The translations under genes were made by a program, and so were the position numbers. Shown here one piece after another: positions 35,676 through 47,603 of a stretch of DNA of 64,000 bases. The notes below the pieces were generated by a model. The model searched no databases. It saw only the letters and a list, made by a program, of their open reading frames with translations, and had not been told where the DNA came from. Origin of the DNA: Gnetum montanum (Eukaryota; Streptophyta; Gnetopsida; Gnetales; Gnetaceae); contig MNCI01014407.1 in assembly GCA_015680685.1 (NCBI GenBank), positions 496,325-560,324 of the forward strand, read 5' to 3'. Numbering within the stretch: position 1 is the stretch's first letter; each line of letters opens with the position of its first letter.

Positions 35676-36871
35676 TATGACATCTAAAAACGTTGGTGGC
35701 TGGAACACCAAGAGGTTATTAGGTGTATAGCCTAACCCTAGATCTATGCGAGGGTCATGCTAGAGAAAACAGAAATGGGGTGCCCTAAATGCTCTAGTCT
35801 ATTAGACAATGACTTATGTGGTGTACAATAACTATATGCAAGAAGAGTTTATACTACATTATGTACAGGCATCGGGTCTGGGAAAGCTAGACCATAGCAG
35901 GGTGTCCCGACCTAAGAACTGTGATGTCAAATGTGCAAATATGTATAAAAAAGTGAGAAAATATAAGTGGTATGCTAAATGCCAAAGAGAAATGCTTGAG
36001 AAATGCAATAGAGTTTGAGAACAGCAATGCACCACCCCAAAAAGGGAGCATAGCTAATTCACAAAGGTATACATAGAGTACAATAAGCGTAGTGGAAGCA
36101 CAATCATAGCCTTGGTGGTGTCAGGTTATAAAGTCTAGTGCTCACTATGTTGGACTATACCTACTAGGTTAGTAGCCATGGTGTACTATGTGATGTTCCA
36201 TAGGGCTGCAATGGGGATGCAGTGTACCATGCGATGTAGTTGTGCTTCTCTGACGGTGTAGTGTGCTCTGGGTCTCATTTGCCCATGGAGCTATGTGCCA
36301 AGATGCCAAAGTGCCAAATGCCAAATGGAAGTGCCAACTTCCTTACTGGTGAGAAAATGAATGCCAACCCTCCTCCTCCTCCCCATTTCAAAAGAGGGCA
36401 TAGGGGTATTTATAGGGCTAGGGTTAGCCCAAAATGTGGATCAGGTGCCACATGGCAGTGCGATGGGTGGGACCATGCTCGTCCCATGTTATGTGTAGGA
36501 CACGGGACACTAGCTGCAATGCTAGACAAGATGTTATGCTGCAATAGACATGGTGCTATGCTACGTAGCGTGATAGGGTGCTATGCTACGTAGCATGATA
36601 GGGTACCACATTGCAGTAGACATGGTGCTACATTGCAATAACCACAATGCTATGCTGCAATAGGCATGGTGCTATGTTATGCAGCGTAATAGGGTGCTAT
36701 GTAAATCTGCAAAAAGTACCAGCATTCTAACACTTAGAAAAATTTTGCAAATCTGGCAGTTGGAGCTTCCTACACTCAACACTTGGAAAAATATGGGCAA
36801 AGTGCCACCATTTTGACACTTAGCTATATTTGCAGTTATGATGTTAAGACCTAAAATTTTGTGGTATTTCA
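35676..36871 (-). repeat. 5' LTR of element B
   Basis: 1,196 bp, minus-strand start TGAAATACCACAAAATTTT (36,871). TATA box on the minus strand at 36,407-36,414, GTAG/CTAC array at about 36,530-36,700. Its outer flank is atcta (36,872-36,876). Confidence 0.85.
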
Positions 36872-37479
36872 ATCTAGTCCTCTTCATGAATTTCATTATG
36901 TTCTTGACTCTTCTGGCTTTCTCAAAACTTCAATTTTTTGTAAAAACTTTTTATTTTCTCCTTCCTTTTAATGATGAAAAATTCTATCTTTCAGTCATGT
37001 CAATAGGATCACATCAACACAAGGCAAAAATTATATAAATGGATGCAACACTTTGTGAATTTTTTGTCATTTTCTCTCAAATGGGGAAGGAGTTTTTGTA
37101 GTTTTCAGAGCCTAGAACCTTCCAAAGTCCATAACTTTCAAACTACTTATCCAATTACCCTCGTTTTTCATTCCTATAGCTATCAGAGGTGATCTCTATG
37201 TTGTGGGGGTCACAAACCTTAGGTTTTTTATGAAAATTTTGTGAAATTTTTCTAACTCCCATAAGGTTTAACTAATAAAATAATATTAAAATCAATAATT
37301 CATGAGAGTTAATCCTTTCCAACAAACTCTAGTAGACACTAAAGTGAAACAATAATAAAATAATCAAACTTGCCATGATTACAACTTAGCCAAGTGCAAC
37401 TAATCCAAAGAGATAAGGTACTCAAAGTATTTCAAAGTTATACATCAAACACTCATCCTTGATCATGTTGTGATTACAA
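36872..37479 (+). other. spacer between element B and the extra 3' ORF
   Basis: AT-rich, no recognised coding or repeat match. By position it is the continuation of the H2 3' spacer leading to the extra ORF. Confidence 0.4.
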
Positions 37480-40272
37480 ATGGCATCAAGATCTAAGTAT
37501 CCAAAAGAAGGATGACTGTTCCAACCAAGGGACAAGCAGCCTAGAACTAGAATGAGCCAACAACAAGAACAATGCTAGGAGTAGGTAGTCAAAACTCATG
37601 CAATAGGACCTCTTCAGAAGAAGCTTGAAGTGGAATCTATTCAACAAATTTCCCAAGTTGAAATAGAGCAATCCCATCTAGATGAGGTACTGTGACCAAG
37701 GCCAACCCTTGAAGTCACATTAATGGATGCATACCTTAGGCAAGTTCAATCTAGAAAAATTCAACATTTAGATCTCGAAGAACTGAAATTTGGAACCTGC
37801 TTGGACTTTGCCCTAAAAGATGTCAAAATGTAGTTACAAAACTCTCCTATGTAACCCACCATCACTTCTAGTGGGGAGTGGTACATGGAAGAGACATATA
37901 TTTTTTAGAACAATAGGTAACCTAACACCACTATGATGATCAATGACATTAGTATGTCCTACTCAATGGAGGCCATCTCTTAAGCCCTCAAATTGCCTAA
38001 AACTAGAAAAAATCTAGTAGAGATCTTAATGCAAGTGGACCCAAAGGTAAAAAATAAGTGGATCTAGCGGTGCTATGGAGTCGACCGCAAAGAGTATGGT
38101 GCACTCACAATAGCAAAACATGCCTATTTTAAGATAGTGGCATATCATCTTAATAAAATTATGAGGCCAAGTGATGTGACAACCTTTTCTACCCATCCAT
38201 GGGTCACTCTAAGCTAGAAATTCCATGTGAACCTCCCACAACTAATCTATCTTGAGATAGAGAAGTAATTAAAGGAAAAAAGTGTGGAAGGAAGGCACTC
38301 TTCTTTTTGTGCCTCATCTAAAAATTATGAAAAATAGGAGCAATAGCCCACTATTTCAATAATACACTCAGACATACTCTTGCTACCTCTTGGGTAGAGA
38401 TGATGAAAGATAAGGTTCTTATCATGATAAAAGAAGAGGAGCAGTTACCACCACAACCCACTCATGAAACAACACAAAAGGCTTGTGCTACCATGAAGTG
38501 CATGCAAAAACTCCATAAGAAACTCTTGCAGTAGTAGCAAGTTGGACCAAGTGATGATCTATCTGTCTACTAACCTACCCTAAGTCATTTGAACAAGGTA
38601 ACTCATACTATTAGTTAGTTGGAGGACATGGTTTCAACATTCTCTGCCCAAAGAATGTAGGTGCCTGTATGTTTAAATCCTAGTTCCTAAGAGGTAACAA
38701 TGGCCATTCCAAGATAAACAACAATTTTCAAAAATCTCTAAAAATGTTGCTACATTCTTGGTCTTCCTCAAGGAAGGTGATGAAACAACTATCATGGTGA
38801 TGTAGTACAAAGGGTAGGAAATGATGGTTGAGGTGGTGGTTGACAGAGTGGGTGAAGCCCTTAATGTTCTTGTAGCATCTGTGCCAGATATTGTTGCACT
38901 CAAAGATGTGCAGACATTTGTAGGAGTGGCAAGTGAAAGATTTAGAGCATCCCAGCCTGAGTTATTGGAACAATTGATGGGAACCCAGTAATTGATTGAT
39001 TCTAGAGTTCTTTGACCTTTCAGATGACATCATTGCTACCTAGTCAATACAGAAAAATCGATGCTTGGCTACTGAAGTTGCGAAGTTGAGAGCTTGCATC
39101 ACTGATCCCACCACACTCAACCAAGTTGTAATTAAGATTTTCAATAGCTTTAAGATAAATTTTAAGAGGCTAAGTATGCCAAGAAGTTGGCAATCTTCAA
39201 CTTGTCCTTAGAAGATGCCACCATCTAAAACATTTAGAAGTACTTGTTAGAGGTTCACCAAGAGAATGCCATTTTGACCAACAATAATCATCGCTTGCAC
39301 AACATTGATCTCCATAAAGAATAGATGGTTGAATACATGAGACAATAGTAAGAGTAGATTGCCAAGGTGACCATGGATATAAGGAGGTTAGTAGACGAAA
39401 ATTGTAATCTCTTGATGGATGAGGTTTGTGTCCTTCACTAGATATCTGCAATTGAGCTCTTCACATGGAAGAACAAGGCCCTTAAATTTAAAAGGATCAA
39501 GAACCACTACAAGGATCAGGTTGACTTGTAAAAATAAATTAATAAAAAACATATCCAACTGATAAAGGCAAAAGTTAATGAGGCCATCCAACAACTCCAA
39601 TAAGGAGGTGATGTGTGGAAATCCATCTTTCATGGACTAATTGAATACAACAAGGCAGAGATTCACCTCAAGGAGTTGTAGATCAAGGAGATGATTGAAT
39701 ACATGGAACTTGTCAACCTTTGATATGCAAACTTGTTAAAGCTAACTTTCAAAAGGCTAAGGTTAGATTTGAAGAAGCAGCTAGTTAGCTCGTACTTACT
39801 ATACAAGGCTAAGTTCAAGCATCACAAGAAGACCAAGCAAAAGCTAGAAATGAAAAATGTTGAACTCGAAGTTCTTACAGCATATTTCACTAATCAAAGA
39901 TCAATTACTGAGAACCTGGCCTATAGAATGAATGACTACCAAGATTTGTAAAACATTATCAAGGCATTTGATATTGAATGTAGATAATTCCTAGCCTAGT
40001 TTGTCAATGTGAAGGAGTTGTTTTCTGCAATGCCCTATCCGTGGAAGGTTCCCGTACTCACCCACATTGGTGATGTTGCATGGACCATGTATGATCTCTA
40101 GAGTAAGGAGGAGAAGATGAAAGCATTGTTGGATGCTTTATGTCTCCCATCAGCAGTTACAGCTGTAGCTGAATAGCCACAACTATAGCCTTAACCACAA
40201 CAATCCTATGCATCATATGTTATAGAAGGTCATTCAACACCTTAGGAACCTCCACAACCTAGGACCATTTGA
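37480..40272 (+). pseudogene. extra 3' ORF of copy C2: plant-transposon-like domain plus coiled coil
   Basis: From the ATG at 37,480 (MASRSKYPKEG) one frame can be followed for 930 codons to the TGA at 40,270. It is broken by many stops, but no frameshift was noticed. Residues about 1-85 are Gln-rich and polar. Residues about 90-330 form a globular part (LEVTLMDAYLRQVQ; GEWYMEETY; KEYGALTIAKHAYFKIVAYH; VNLPQLIYLEIEK). In copy C3 this part continues with RNALPFQCLIKNLCKGGV, which reminds me of the ATHILA ORF-1 / putative plant transposon domain. Residues about 560-840 are Lys/Glu/Gln-rich with heptad-like Leu/Ile spacing, a likely coiled coil. The last conserved block is MPYPWKVPVLTHIGDVAWTM near residue 851. 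It lies after pol, where some Athila-like elements keep an envelope-like gene; no membrane segment was seen. Function unknown. Confidence 0.6.
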
Positions 40273-40524
40273 TTTTTCTCTTCATGTTCAAGCTGCCAGA
40301 GGAGTTTTTCTGTTAGTTTTTTTTCATGGTGCTCAATTTTGTTGTCATAAATACAAAATTTTGCAAAAATTGTAAATCCATACACTTGGATACTTAGCAT
40401 TATTTTGAGTTAATTTGTGTGCCAATCAGTTAGTCAATACTTCCATACCTTTCCAAAATTCTGTAAGAGGCTTGTTCCTCTTTTTGTTCACTTGAGGAAA
40501 AGTTTTCATTCAGTTGTAAGGGTA
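40273..40524 (+). other. 3' untranslated part and purine tract of C2
   Basis: Shared with C1 and C3, including ttagtcaat and ccatacctt strings; ends in the weakened purine tract gttgtaagggta. Confidence 0.6.
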
Positions 40525-41342
40525 TGATGAGTCATCATTTGACTGCGTCGATGGGATCTTGTAAATGCATAGTTTACTATGTCCATGTGTACACTTTAAT
40601 GTAGTGTCTTATGTAACCTATATAAATGCATGCACTTGATGCATTTATGGCATTCAATATTGCTAGCTGAACTCTTGCATTTTTATCTTCCCAAAGTTAG
40701 AATATTATCTAAGTGCTTGTAGTAGGTTTTTAGGAGTGTATGAATCTTTATTTGAACACTGATGTATTGAGCACCTCAATGTGAACAACAATAAATAGAA
40801 GCTTTCGTAATAAACCTTGTAGTACATGGACTTAACTTAATGTTTACTTCGTGTCTTTAATATTCATGTAGTTTACTTTAATGCATTTAAGTAATTAATT
40901 CACAATTATTAATTAACGCACATAAGTATGACCACTTCGAGTATATGTTAATGCTTGTTAATCCTAGTAGTGCTTAACACTTAGTAATCTAATAGTGTTG
41001 TGATGTGTTCAGGATGTGTACAAAAATTAGAAATGGATGCTTATGTTAGGATTAGTTAATCATTAGTTAGTTATTAAATTAATTAAAAATTTAATTACTT
41101 TATTCATGCACTTAGGTGAATTAAATGAAAAATATAAAATGATAAAAATCATATGCCTCAGTTACCTTAGCCATGCCTTTGCAATTCACAAGTGAAATTG
41201 AAAAGATAATGATCATGGTCATTAGATTCACCACCTAGCCCTAGTGTACTTATAGAGCTAAAGTCTATGGAATTCAACTGAATCTCTTAGTGAATGCTAG
41301 TGGTTCATATTATTGGGCATAAGGACTACTCATTGCTCAACA
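40525..41342 (+). repeat. 3' LTR of copy C2
   Basis: TGATGAGTCATCA to TTGCTCAACA (end mutated), about 818 bp. Has a TATA-like site (tataaatgc, near 40,620) and the AACCTTGTAGTAC block. It lacks the 34-bp array of H1. No primer site follows, so it is not a 5' LTR of the next element. Confidence 0.75.
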
Positions 41343-41740
41343 TCTGCATAGAGAAAGGAGGATGAATCTTCAAAGAGTCAAGACCAATGGTCTTGACTCT
41401 AGATAATGTAATAAATGTTAGACCCATAACTTCTCTTGAACCTATGTCAATGGTAGCCTTATCTAGTGTCATTCCTTGAGATTTATGAATAGTCATGGCC
41501 CATGCCAACTGCAATGGCAACTGACACAATGCTTCTTAGACCACAGGTACAATTAGCACATGATGAGGATTACCATTATCAAAAGGAAATCAAATGTAGG
41601 AGTCAAAATCAACAACAAAATATGATGGTAATGCAAGTGGTTGTTTATTAGGATGATACATAATACTATGAATCATGCCAAGTGTATCACCAATCTTGCT
41701 TCTAACCAAAGGTTAACTGTGAGCACTGTGACTATTTTCT
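41343..41740 (-). pseudogene. Pif1-like DNA helicase, C-terminal fragment
   Basis: The minus-strand open part (41,326-41,529) reads LPLQLAWAMTIHKSQGMTLD then KATIDIGSREVMGLTFITLS, with RVKTIGLDSLKIHPPF. This is the last helicase motif (TIHKSQG...LSRV) of Pif1/RecD-type helicases, as found in cellular Pif1 and in Helitron transposons. Upstream, TVNLWLEARLV and GMIHSIMYHPNKQPLALPS match the 61.6-kb copy, with a small deletion and a stop. The fragment begins right at the C2 LTR end and on its other side joins an inverted gag. No N-terminal helicase half and no Helitron Rep domain was seen. Confidence 0.8.
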
Positions 41741-43600
41741 TTATCATGACAATTTGCATGTTTGTATTTGATGATGGTGGAAGCTTATTATTTTTAGGAG
41801 GATCTTCTTTAGAAGAATCTTGCTACACTGAAGTTCTAATTCTAACAGCCTTTTTAGGACTTTTCCTAAAGAAGGGACAGTTCTTCATTTGGCCCTTCAT
41901 GTTGCTCGTAAGATCCTCTCTATATGTTCACTACCATTATAGCTTATGTCTACTACGGTTGTGATGGAAATTCACCTTGCATAGTAGGTGGTGACATTGG
42001 TGGTAAAGGAGTTGGATGTTAATTTGAAGAATCAACTGTTGATGGATGCATGCACAAGTTTGAATCAATCCTTACTCAAGTGAATAGTACTATGGAGTTT
42101 GAATGACTATATTTGTTGGCAAGATTGAACATTGGACATAGTATCCATATGGATTTGGTTGCCGATATGGATACTATTGGCATGGTGATGGCATAACCCA
42201 TGATTGGGATTGTTGCCACTATTGATGATACTACTCCTGTGGTTGTGGTTTGGCTCCACTAGTATAGTATGTTAGTTGGAAATTCTGCCTATAGTTACCT
42301 TGAGGATAAGGTAACGTTTTAGGCATTCTTTTCTTAACAAATTTGGGATTAAGTATCTATGCCCCCATTTCATGTAAATGTGCCATTACTCGACAACATC
42401 CCTTGGAATGTTCATACTAACACATGGCACATCCTTTCTCATCGGTGGATCTAGTGTCTAAACACTTAGCCATTAAAGCCACTTTGCCTTTTCATTCAAA
42501 ATCTTTCTTCTTTTTTCTTACTCTTGATTTTTCCAAAGACTTGCTCTATTCTTTCCTCCACAATTTTCAGTGTTGATGCAAATTTCTCATCAACAGAGTC
42601 CCACATTTTTTCTACCTTTCTTGCAATATTAGTTACAATTTTCTAAATTCGTAGTCTTCTTTTGAATTGCCTATTCCAAGGTTTTCTCTTCTTGGGTATC
42701 ACAAACTTGTGCATATCTTTTCCTAATGGATGAATCTCTATTATACTCCTCTACTAATTCTCTCTTTCTCAACTCACCTTCTTCCTTCACCACTTGGTCA
42801 ATTAGTCTTTGGATTCAATGGACAATCATCTCAAATAATCTACCTTGAGTGCAAACCCCAAGGGTCTCTCTAGTCTTGTTCTACAATCCATCTACATTTA
42901 TGCCTTAACTATTTCTATTGTAAGAATCCATGGCCTAGGCATATGTGCAATAGTGAATAGTATCTACCCATTACTGCATCAAGGGTTTCATGAGTCCCTT
43001 ACTTCCATCCTTGAATTTGCTTTCTTAAGTTAGACACTTATGAGTAAGTTTGATACTTGTCATTGAAGATCTCTAGCATGGTACTCCATCTTCTAATTGA
43101 TTTAGGTTCAATGAATCTATATTAGCTCTTTGACTCTTTCACAAGTGTTCGTGGGAACAACTTTAGCTTCTGCTAGTCACTTTCAATATTCTAGAGGGCA
43201 TAGGCATCATGGAAAGCTTGGAGATGGTGTTGTGGATTAACATTATAACCACCTTCAAATCTTGGCATGTTATTCACATCAAGCTATTTAATACAACTAT
43301 CCCTCACATTCCTAGTTGAAATGTGCATAGCTTTTTGAATATTAATCATACTTTGAGTAGCCATCAAGGGTTCATCATCACAATCAAGATCATGTGCTCA
43401 ATTGCAGTAGTGCCCCCTTTTGTGCTCATCCCTTTCATAGTCTCTTTGATCCCTGCATCTTCTCTATTCATATCCTTCATCTTCTGTGTCATAGTGCCTT
43501 GAATGATTGTCATGATAATCACAAGTTCTTATCTCCTTCCTATCATAATCTTTGTGCCTTTATTTCCTTGGGTTATATGAATCTTAGCTAAAATAGATTC
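41741..43600 (-). pseudogene. inverted decayed gag fragment joined to the Pif1 piece
   Basis: Minus-strand gag of the H1/C family. A basic Arg/Asp/Tyr/His-rich low-complexity segment (about 43,390-43,570) comes first, then the core (matching IRRWSTMLELFNDKY, near 43,060-43,100), a Gln/Tyr/Pro-rich tail (42,000-42,350) and a final CPFFRKSPKK near 41,880. It is parallel to 1,306-3,600. Stops and shifts are dense. There is no LTR or primer site at its 5' end; it meets the C3 extra ORF head-on near 43,600. Confidence 0.6.
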
Positions 43601-46270
43601 CCCATGCTGAAACAAAGAAATCCCACTAGGATGAGCCACCAAGACTTGAGATCACATTGACGAATGCCTACCTTAGAAAAATTCAGCCTATGGATATCCA
43701 ACATTCAATTCTCCAAGAATTGAACTTTGGTACCTTCCTAGAATTTTCCCTAAAAGATGTCAAAATCCAACCTTAAAACTCTCTCATGTGGTCCATCATC
43801 ACTTTCAACGGGGAGTGGTACATGGGAGAGACCTATCCATTCTAAAATAATAGGCATCTAGATGTCACTATGAAGATCAAGGACATAAGTGTGTTCTACT
43901 TGGTGAAGGTCATCTCTCAAGCCCTTAGCTTTCCTGAAACTAGGAAAAATCTTGCAAAGATCTCAACGCAAGCAGACCCAAAGGTCAAAAAGAAGTGGAT
44001 CTAGTGATGCTATGGAGTGGAGTACAAAGAGTATGGTGCACTCACCATGGCAAAATATGCATATTTTAAGATAACAACCTATCACCTCAATCCAACGATG
44101 AGGCTCAACAAGGTGATAGCCTTCTCTACTTGTGCATGTGCTGCTCTAAGCACAAAATTCCCTGTCAACCTCCTACAATTGATCTATTTGGAGATAAAAA
44201 AGTGATTCAAGGAAAAAGAGCATGGGAGGAATGCACTCCCCTTTCAGTGCCTGATCAAAAACTTATGCAAAGGAGGAGTGATAGCTTGCTACTCCAACGA
44301 CACATTAAGAAATGCTTCTACTACCTCTTGGGTAGAAATGATGAAAGAAAAGGTTCCTACTATAACAAAGGAAGAGGAGCAACCACCATGGCCATCCAAT
44401 TACGAAATAACACCAAAGGCTTGTGCTACTATGGAGTGCATGTAGAAGCTCCATGAGCAACTCTTGTAGTAGCAACAAGTAGGTCTAAGTGGTGATCTGT
44501 CTATCTACAAACCAACCTTAAGCCATTTGAATGAGGTAACTCATGCCATAAGCTGGTTGGAGGACACGCCACTAACTTTCTCTACCTAAATAATGCAAGC
44601 ACAAGCACACTTAAATCCTAGTGCCCGAGAGGTAATAGTGTCCATTCCTAGACAACAATAATTTCTAGAAATCTCTAAAAACATTACTACCTTCTCAATG
44701 CACCTAGAGGAGGGAGATGGGGCAACTATCATGGTGATGTAACACCAAGGATAGGAAATGACAGTCAAGGTGGTGGCAAAAAGAGTGGGTAAAGCCCTGA
44801 ATGCTCCTACAACATCTCTGCTAGATAGTTCTATGCTTAGAAATGTGCAAATGTTTACAAAAATGGCAAGTGGGAGATTCAACATAGCCCAACATGATGG
44901 GTTACGAGAATGATTGATGGGAACCTAGCAACCAATTTTGAAGGTCTTTAACCTTCTAAGTGACATCACAGCTACCTAGTTGACACTATTAGAGGCAAGG
45001 AACAAGTGCATCATCGCAAAGGCTCAACTTGAAATAACTAGAACTAAGAATTAGTGCTTGACTACGGAGGTTGCAAAACTTAGAGTCCACCTTGTTGATC
45101 CCACAGTACACAGCCAAGAAGTGACTAGGGATGAAGCTTTTTAGCAACTTTAGTTCAAACTTCAAGAGGATAAGCACATAAAGGATTCAGTAATCTTTGA
45201 CTAGTCCTTCGTTGATGCCACCATCTAAAACATTCAGAAGGACTTGTTGGAGGTTCCTTAAGAGAATGCAAATCTGAACAAAGATAATTATCACCTACAT
45301 ACTATTGAGCTCCAAAAAGAACAAATGGTTGAATATATGAGACAACATTAGGAGAAGCTTGCCCAGGTGACAATGGATCTGAGGAGGTTGGTAACAAAGA
45401 ACCATAATCTCTTGATGGAGGAGGTCCATGCCCTTCACCAAATGTCTGTAATTGAAATTTCCACTTGGAAGAATGATGTCCTTAAGTTCAAAAGAGTCAA
45501 GAACCACTACAGGGACTAGGTTGGCTTTCAAAAGAAGATCAACAAAAAAACACATCCAACTGGCAAAGGCAAAGGTGAATGAGGCCCTCTAGCAACTCCA
45601 ACAAGGAGATGACATGTGGCAACCCATCTTTGATGGGCTGAACACATACAACAAGGTAGAATTCTACCTCAAGGAGCTGTAGATCAAGGAGATGATAGAA
45701 TATATGAAGCTCGTCAACCTCTGATATGCAAACTTGGCAATGCTAACTATCAGAAGGTTGTGGTCAAATTTGGAGAAGAAGGTGACTAGCTTGTACCTAT
45801 TGTATGAGGTCAAATTCAAGCATCATAAGGAGACCAAGCAGAAACTTGAAGCAATGAATGTTGAACTCGATGTTCTTAAGTAGTGCTTCACTAATTAGAG
45901 ATCCACCACTAAGAACCTAGCTCAAAAGATGAATAACTACCATGAGCTATAGAATGCTTTCAAAGTGTTTAATATTGAATAAAATAAATTCATAGCTTGG
46001 TTTGTCAATGTGAAGAAGCTATTCCCTACAATGCCTTATCCATGGGATATTCCCGTACTAGCCCACATTAGTGATGCTATGTGGACCATGTACAATCCTC
46101 AAAGTAAGGAAGAGAAGATAAAAGCATTGCTGGATACTCTCTGTCTTCTACCAACAATCGAAACTACAACCAAATAGCCATAGTCACAGGCATGTGCACT
46201 TGTGGCAAAAAAAGGTCCTTCGAACCTTAGGAACCTCCATCACCTAAAATTTTCTAATTTTCTTACACGT
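43601..46270 (+). pseudogene. extra 3' ORF of copy C3
   Basis: Second copy of the ORF at 37,480, starting about 50 codons later (PRLEITLTNAYLRKIQPMD). Well-preserved parts: GEWYMGETYPF, KEYGALTMAKYAYFKITTYH (44,023-44,082), VNLLQLIYLEIKK, RNALPFQCLIKNLCKGGV. The coiled-coil part (about 45,180-45,960) and the closing block MPYPWDIPVLAHISDAMWT (46,031) are in a different frame from the first part, so at least one shift occurred. The protein cannot be made from this copy. Confidence 0.6.
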
Positions 46271-46506
46271 CTTCAAGTCACCAAAGGAGTTATGTTGTCA
46301 GTTTTTATCATGGTGTTCAATTTTGTTATCATGAATACCAAATTTTGTAATGATTGTAAATATATACACTTGGGCACTTAGTATTTTTTTCTGTCAATTG
46401 TGTTTCAGTAGTTAGTCAACAATCCCATACCTTCCCAAAATTTTGTAAGAGACTTGTTCTTTCTTTTATTCACTCAAGGACAAGTTTTCACTCAGTCATG
46501 GAGGTA
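46271..46506 (+). other. 3' untranslated part and purine tract of C3
   Basis: Same layout as in C1 and C2; ends agtcatggaggta before the LTR. Confidence 0.6.
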
Positions 46507-47342
46507 TGATGAATTGTCACAAGTCAACTATGTTGATAGAATCATGTCAATGCATACATGTCAATGGGATCGCATCAATGCATACCCATCACATAGTGTC
46601 TTTTCTTGCTTATAAATACAGGCTCACTAGTTGCATTTATAGCATCGATTCATTAGTTGTTAGCCAAACTCTTGCATTTTATCTTCACAAGGTTAGAATA
46701 TTTTCTAAGTGCCCATAGTAGGAGTGAGAAGTGTAAAAATCTTTATTCGATCACTAATGTACCTAAGCACCTTAGTGTGAATGGCAATAAAGATGAGCTT
46801 TCTTCATAAACCTTGCAGCACTTGGACTTAGCTTAATGTTTACTTAATGCATTTATTATTCATGCAGTTTACTTTAATGCATTTGATTAATTAATGAATA
46901 GCAATTAATTAATACACATAAGTACAACCATCTCGAGCATACACTTAACGTTTGGTAATCTCAGTAGTACTTGACGCTTAATAAACCAGTAGCATTGTAA
47001 CGTGTTCAGAATGTATACAGAAGATGGGAATGGATGCTTATGTTAGGATTAGCTAAGTATTAGTTAGTTATTAGATTAATTAAACATTTAATTACTTTAT
47101 TTTTAGCACTTAGGAAAATTAAATGAAAACCATAAAACTGACAAAAATCATATGCCTTAATTACACTTAACCATACATTTGTACTTCACAAGTGAAACTG
47201 AGAAGACAACGATCACATCCATTAAATTCACTACCTAGATCCAGTGTACTTAAAGAGCTAAAGTCTACAGAATTGGACTGTATCGCTAAGTGAATGGTAG
47301 TGATTTGTATGGTTGGGCATAGGGACTACTCGTTGCTCATCA
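46507..47342 (+). repeat. 3' LTR of copy C3
   Basis: TGATGAATTGTCA to GTTGCTCATCA, about 836 bp. TATA-like site near 46,611 (cttataaata). Both ends are preserved. Confidence 0.75.
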
Positions 47343-47539
47343 ATGAGTATATAGTCAAATAGTATTAAACAATTTTATTTAATAGCAATACATAAAGATT
47401 TCAATTTTCCCTAGATTTTCAATTCATTTTACAAAATTCTTTATATATATGTTTACAAATTTTTTTACCTAAAACCTTGTACACAATCAAGAAGTCAATA
47501 TGCATTTGACAATTTTAAAATTATTATTTTACACTACAT

Positions 47540-47603
<64 letters not shown>

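Larger units (their letters stand above)
28686..36871 (-). mobile_element. element B: gag-protease-only LTR retrotransposon nested in H2/C2
   Basis: Same family as element A in the opposite direction. 5' LTR 35,676-36,871, primer site, leader, gag, protease, non-coding 3' part, purine tract (near 29,881-29,895) and 3' LTR 28,686-29,880. A perfect 5-bp target duplication, ATCTA, flanks it at 28,681-28,685 and 36,872-36,876. As in A, no reverse transcriptase, RNase H or integrase is present. Stops and small indels make it inactive. Confidence 0.87.
24335..41342 (+). mobile_element. H2/C2: second Ty3-type element with extra 3' ORF, interrupted by element B
   Basis: A pol copy parallel to H1 begins in the protease at about 24,335 and runs to about 27,300, then a 3' spacer to 28,685. 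Element B interrupts it. After B come a 0.6-kb spacer, a 930-codon extra ORF (37,480-40,272), a purine tract and a 3' LTR (40,525-41,342) of the H1 type. That these parts form one element is inferred from order, strand and shared LTR family. No 5' LTR or gag was found on the left, so it is truncated. Confidence 0.6.

Noticed and set aside
41343-41740. Pif1 pieces as proof of a complete Helitron.
   Set aside because: No Rep domain, no Helitron ends and no N-terminal helicase half could be found around either copy.
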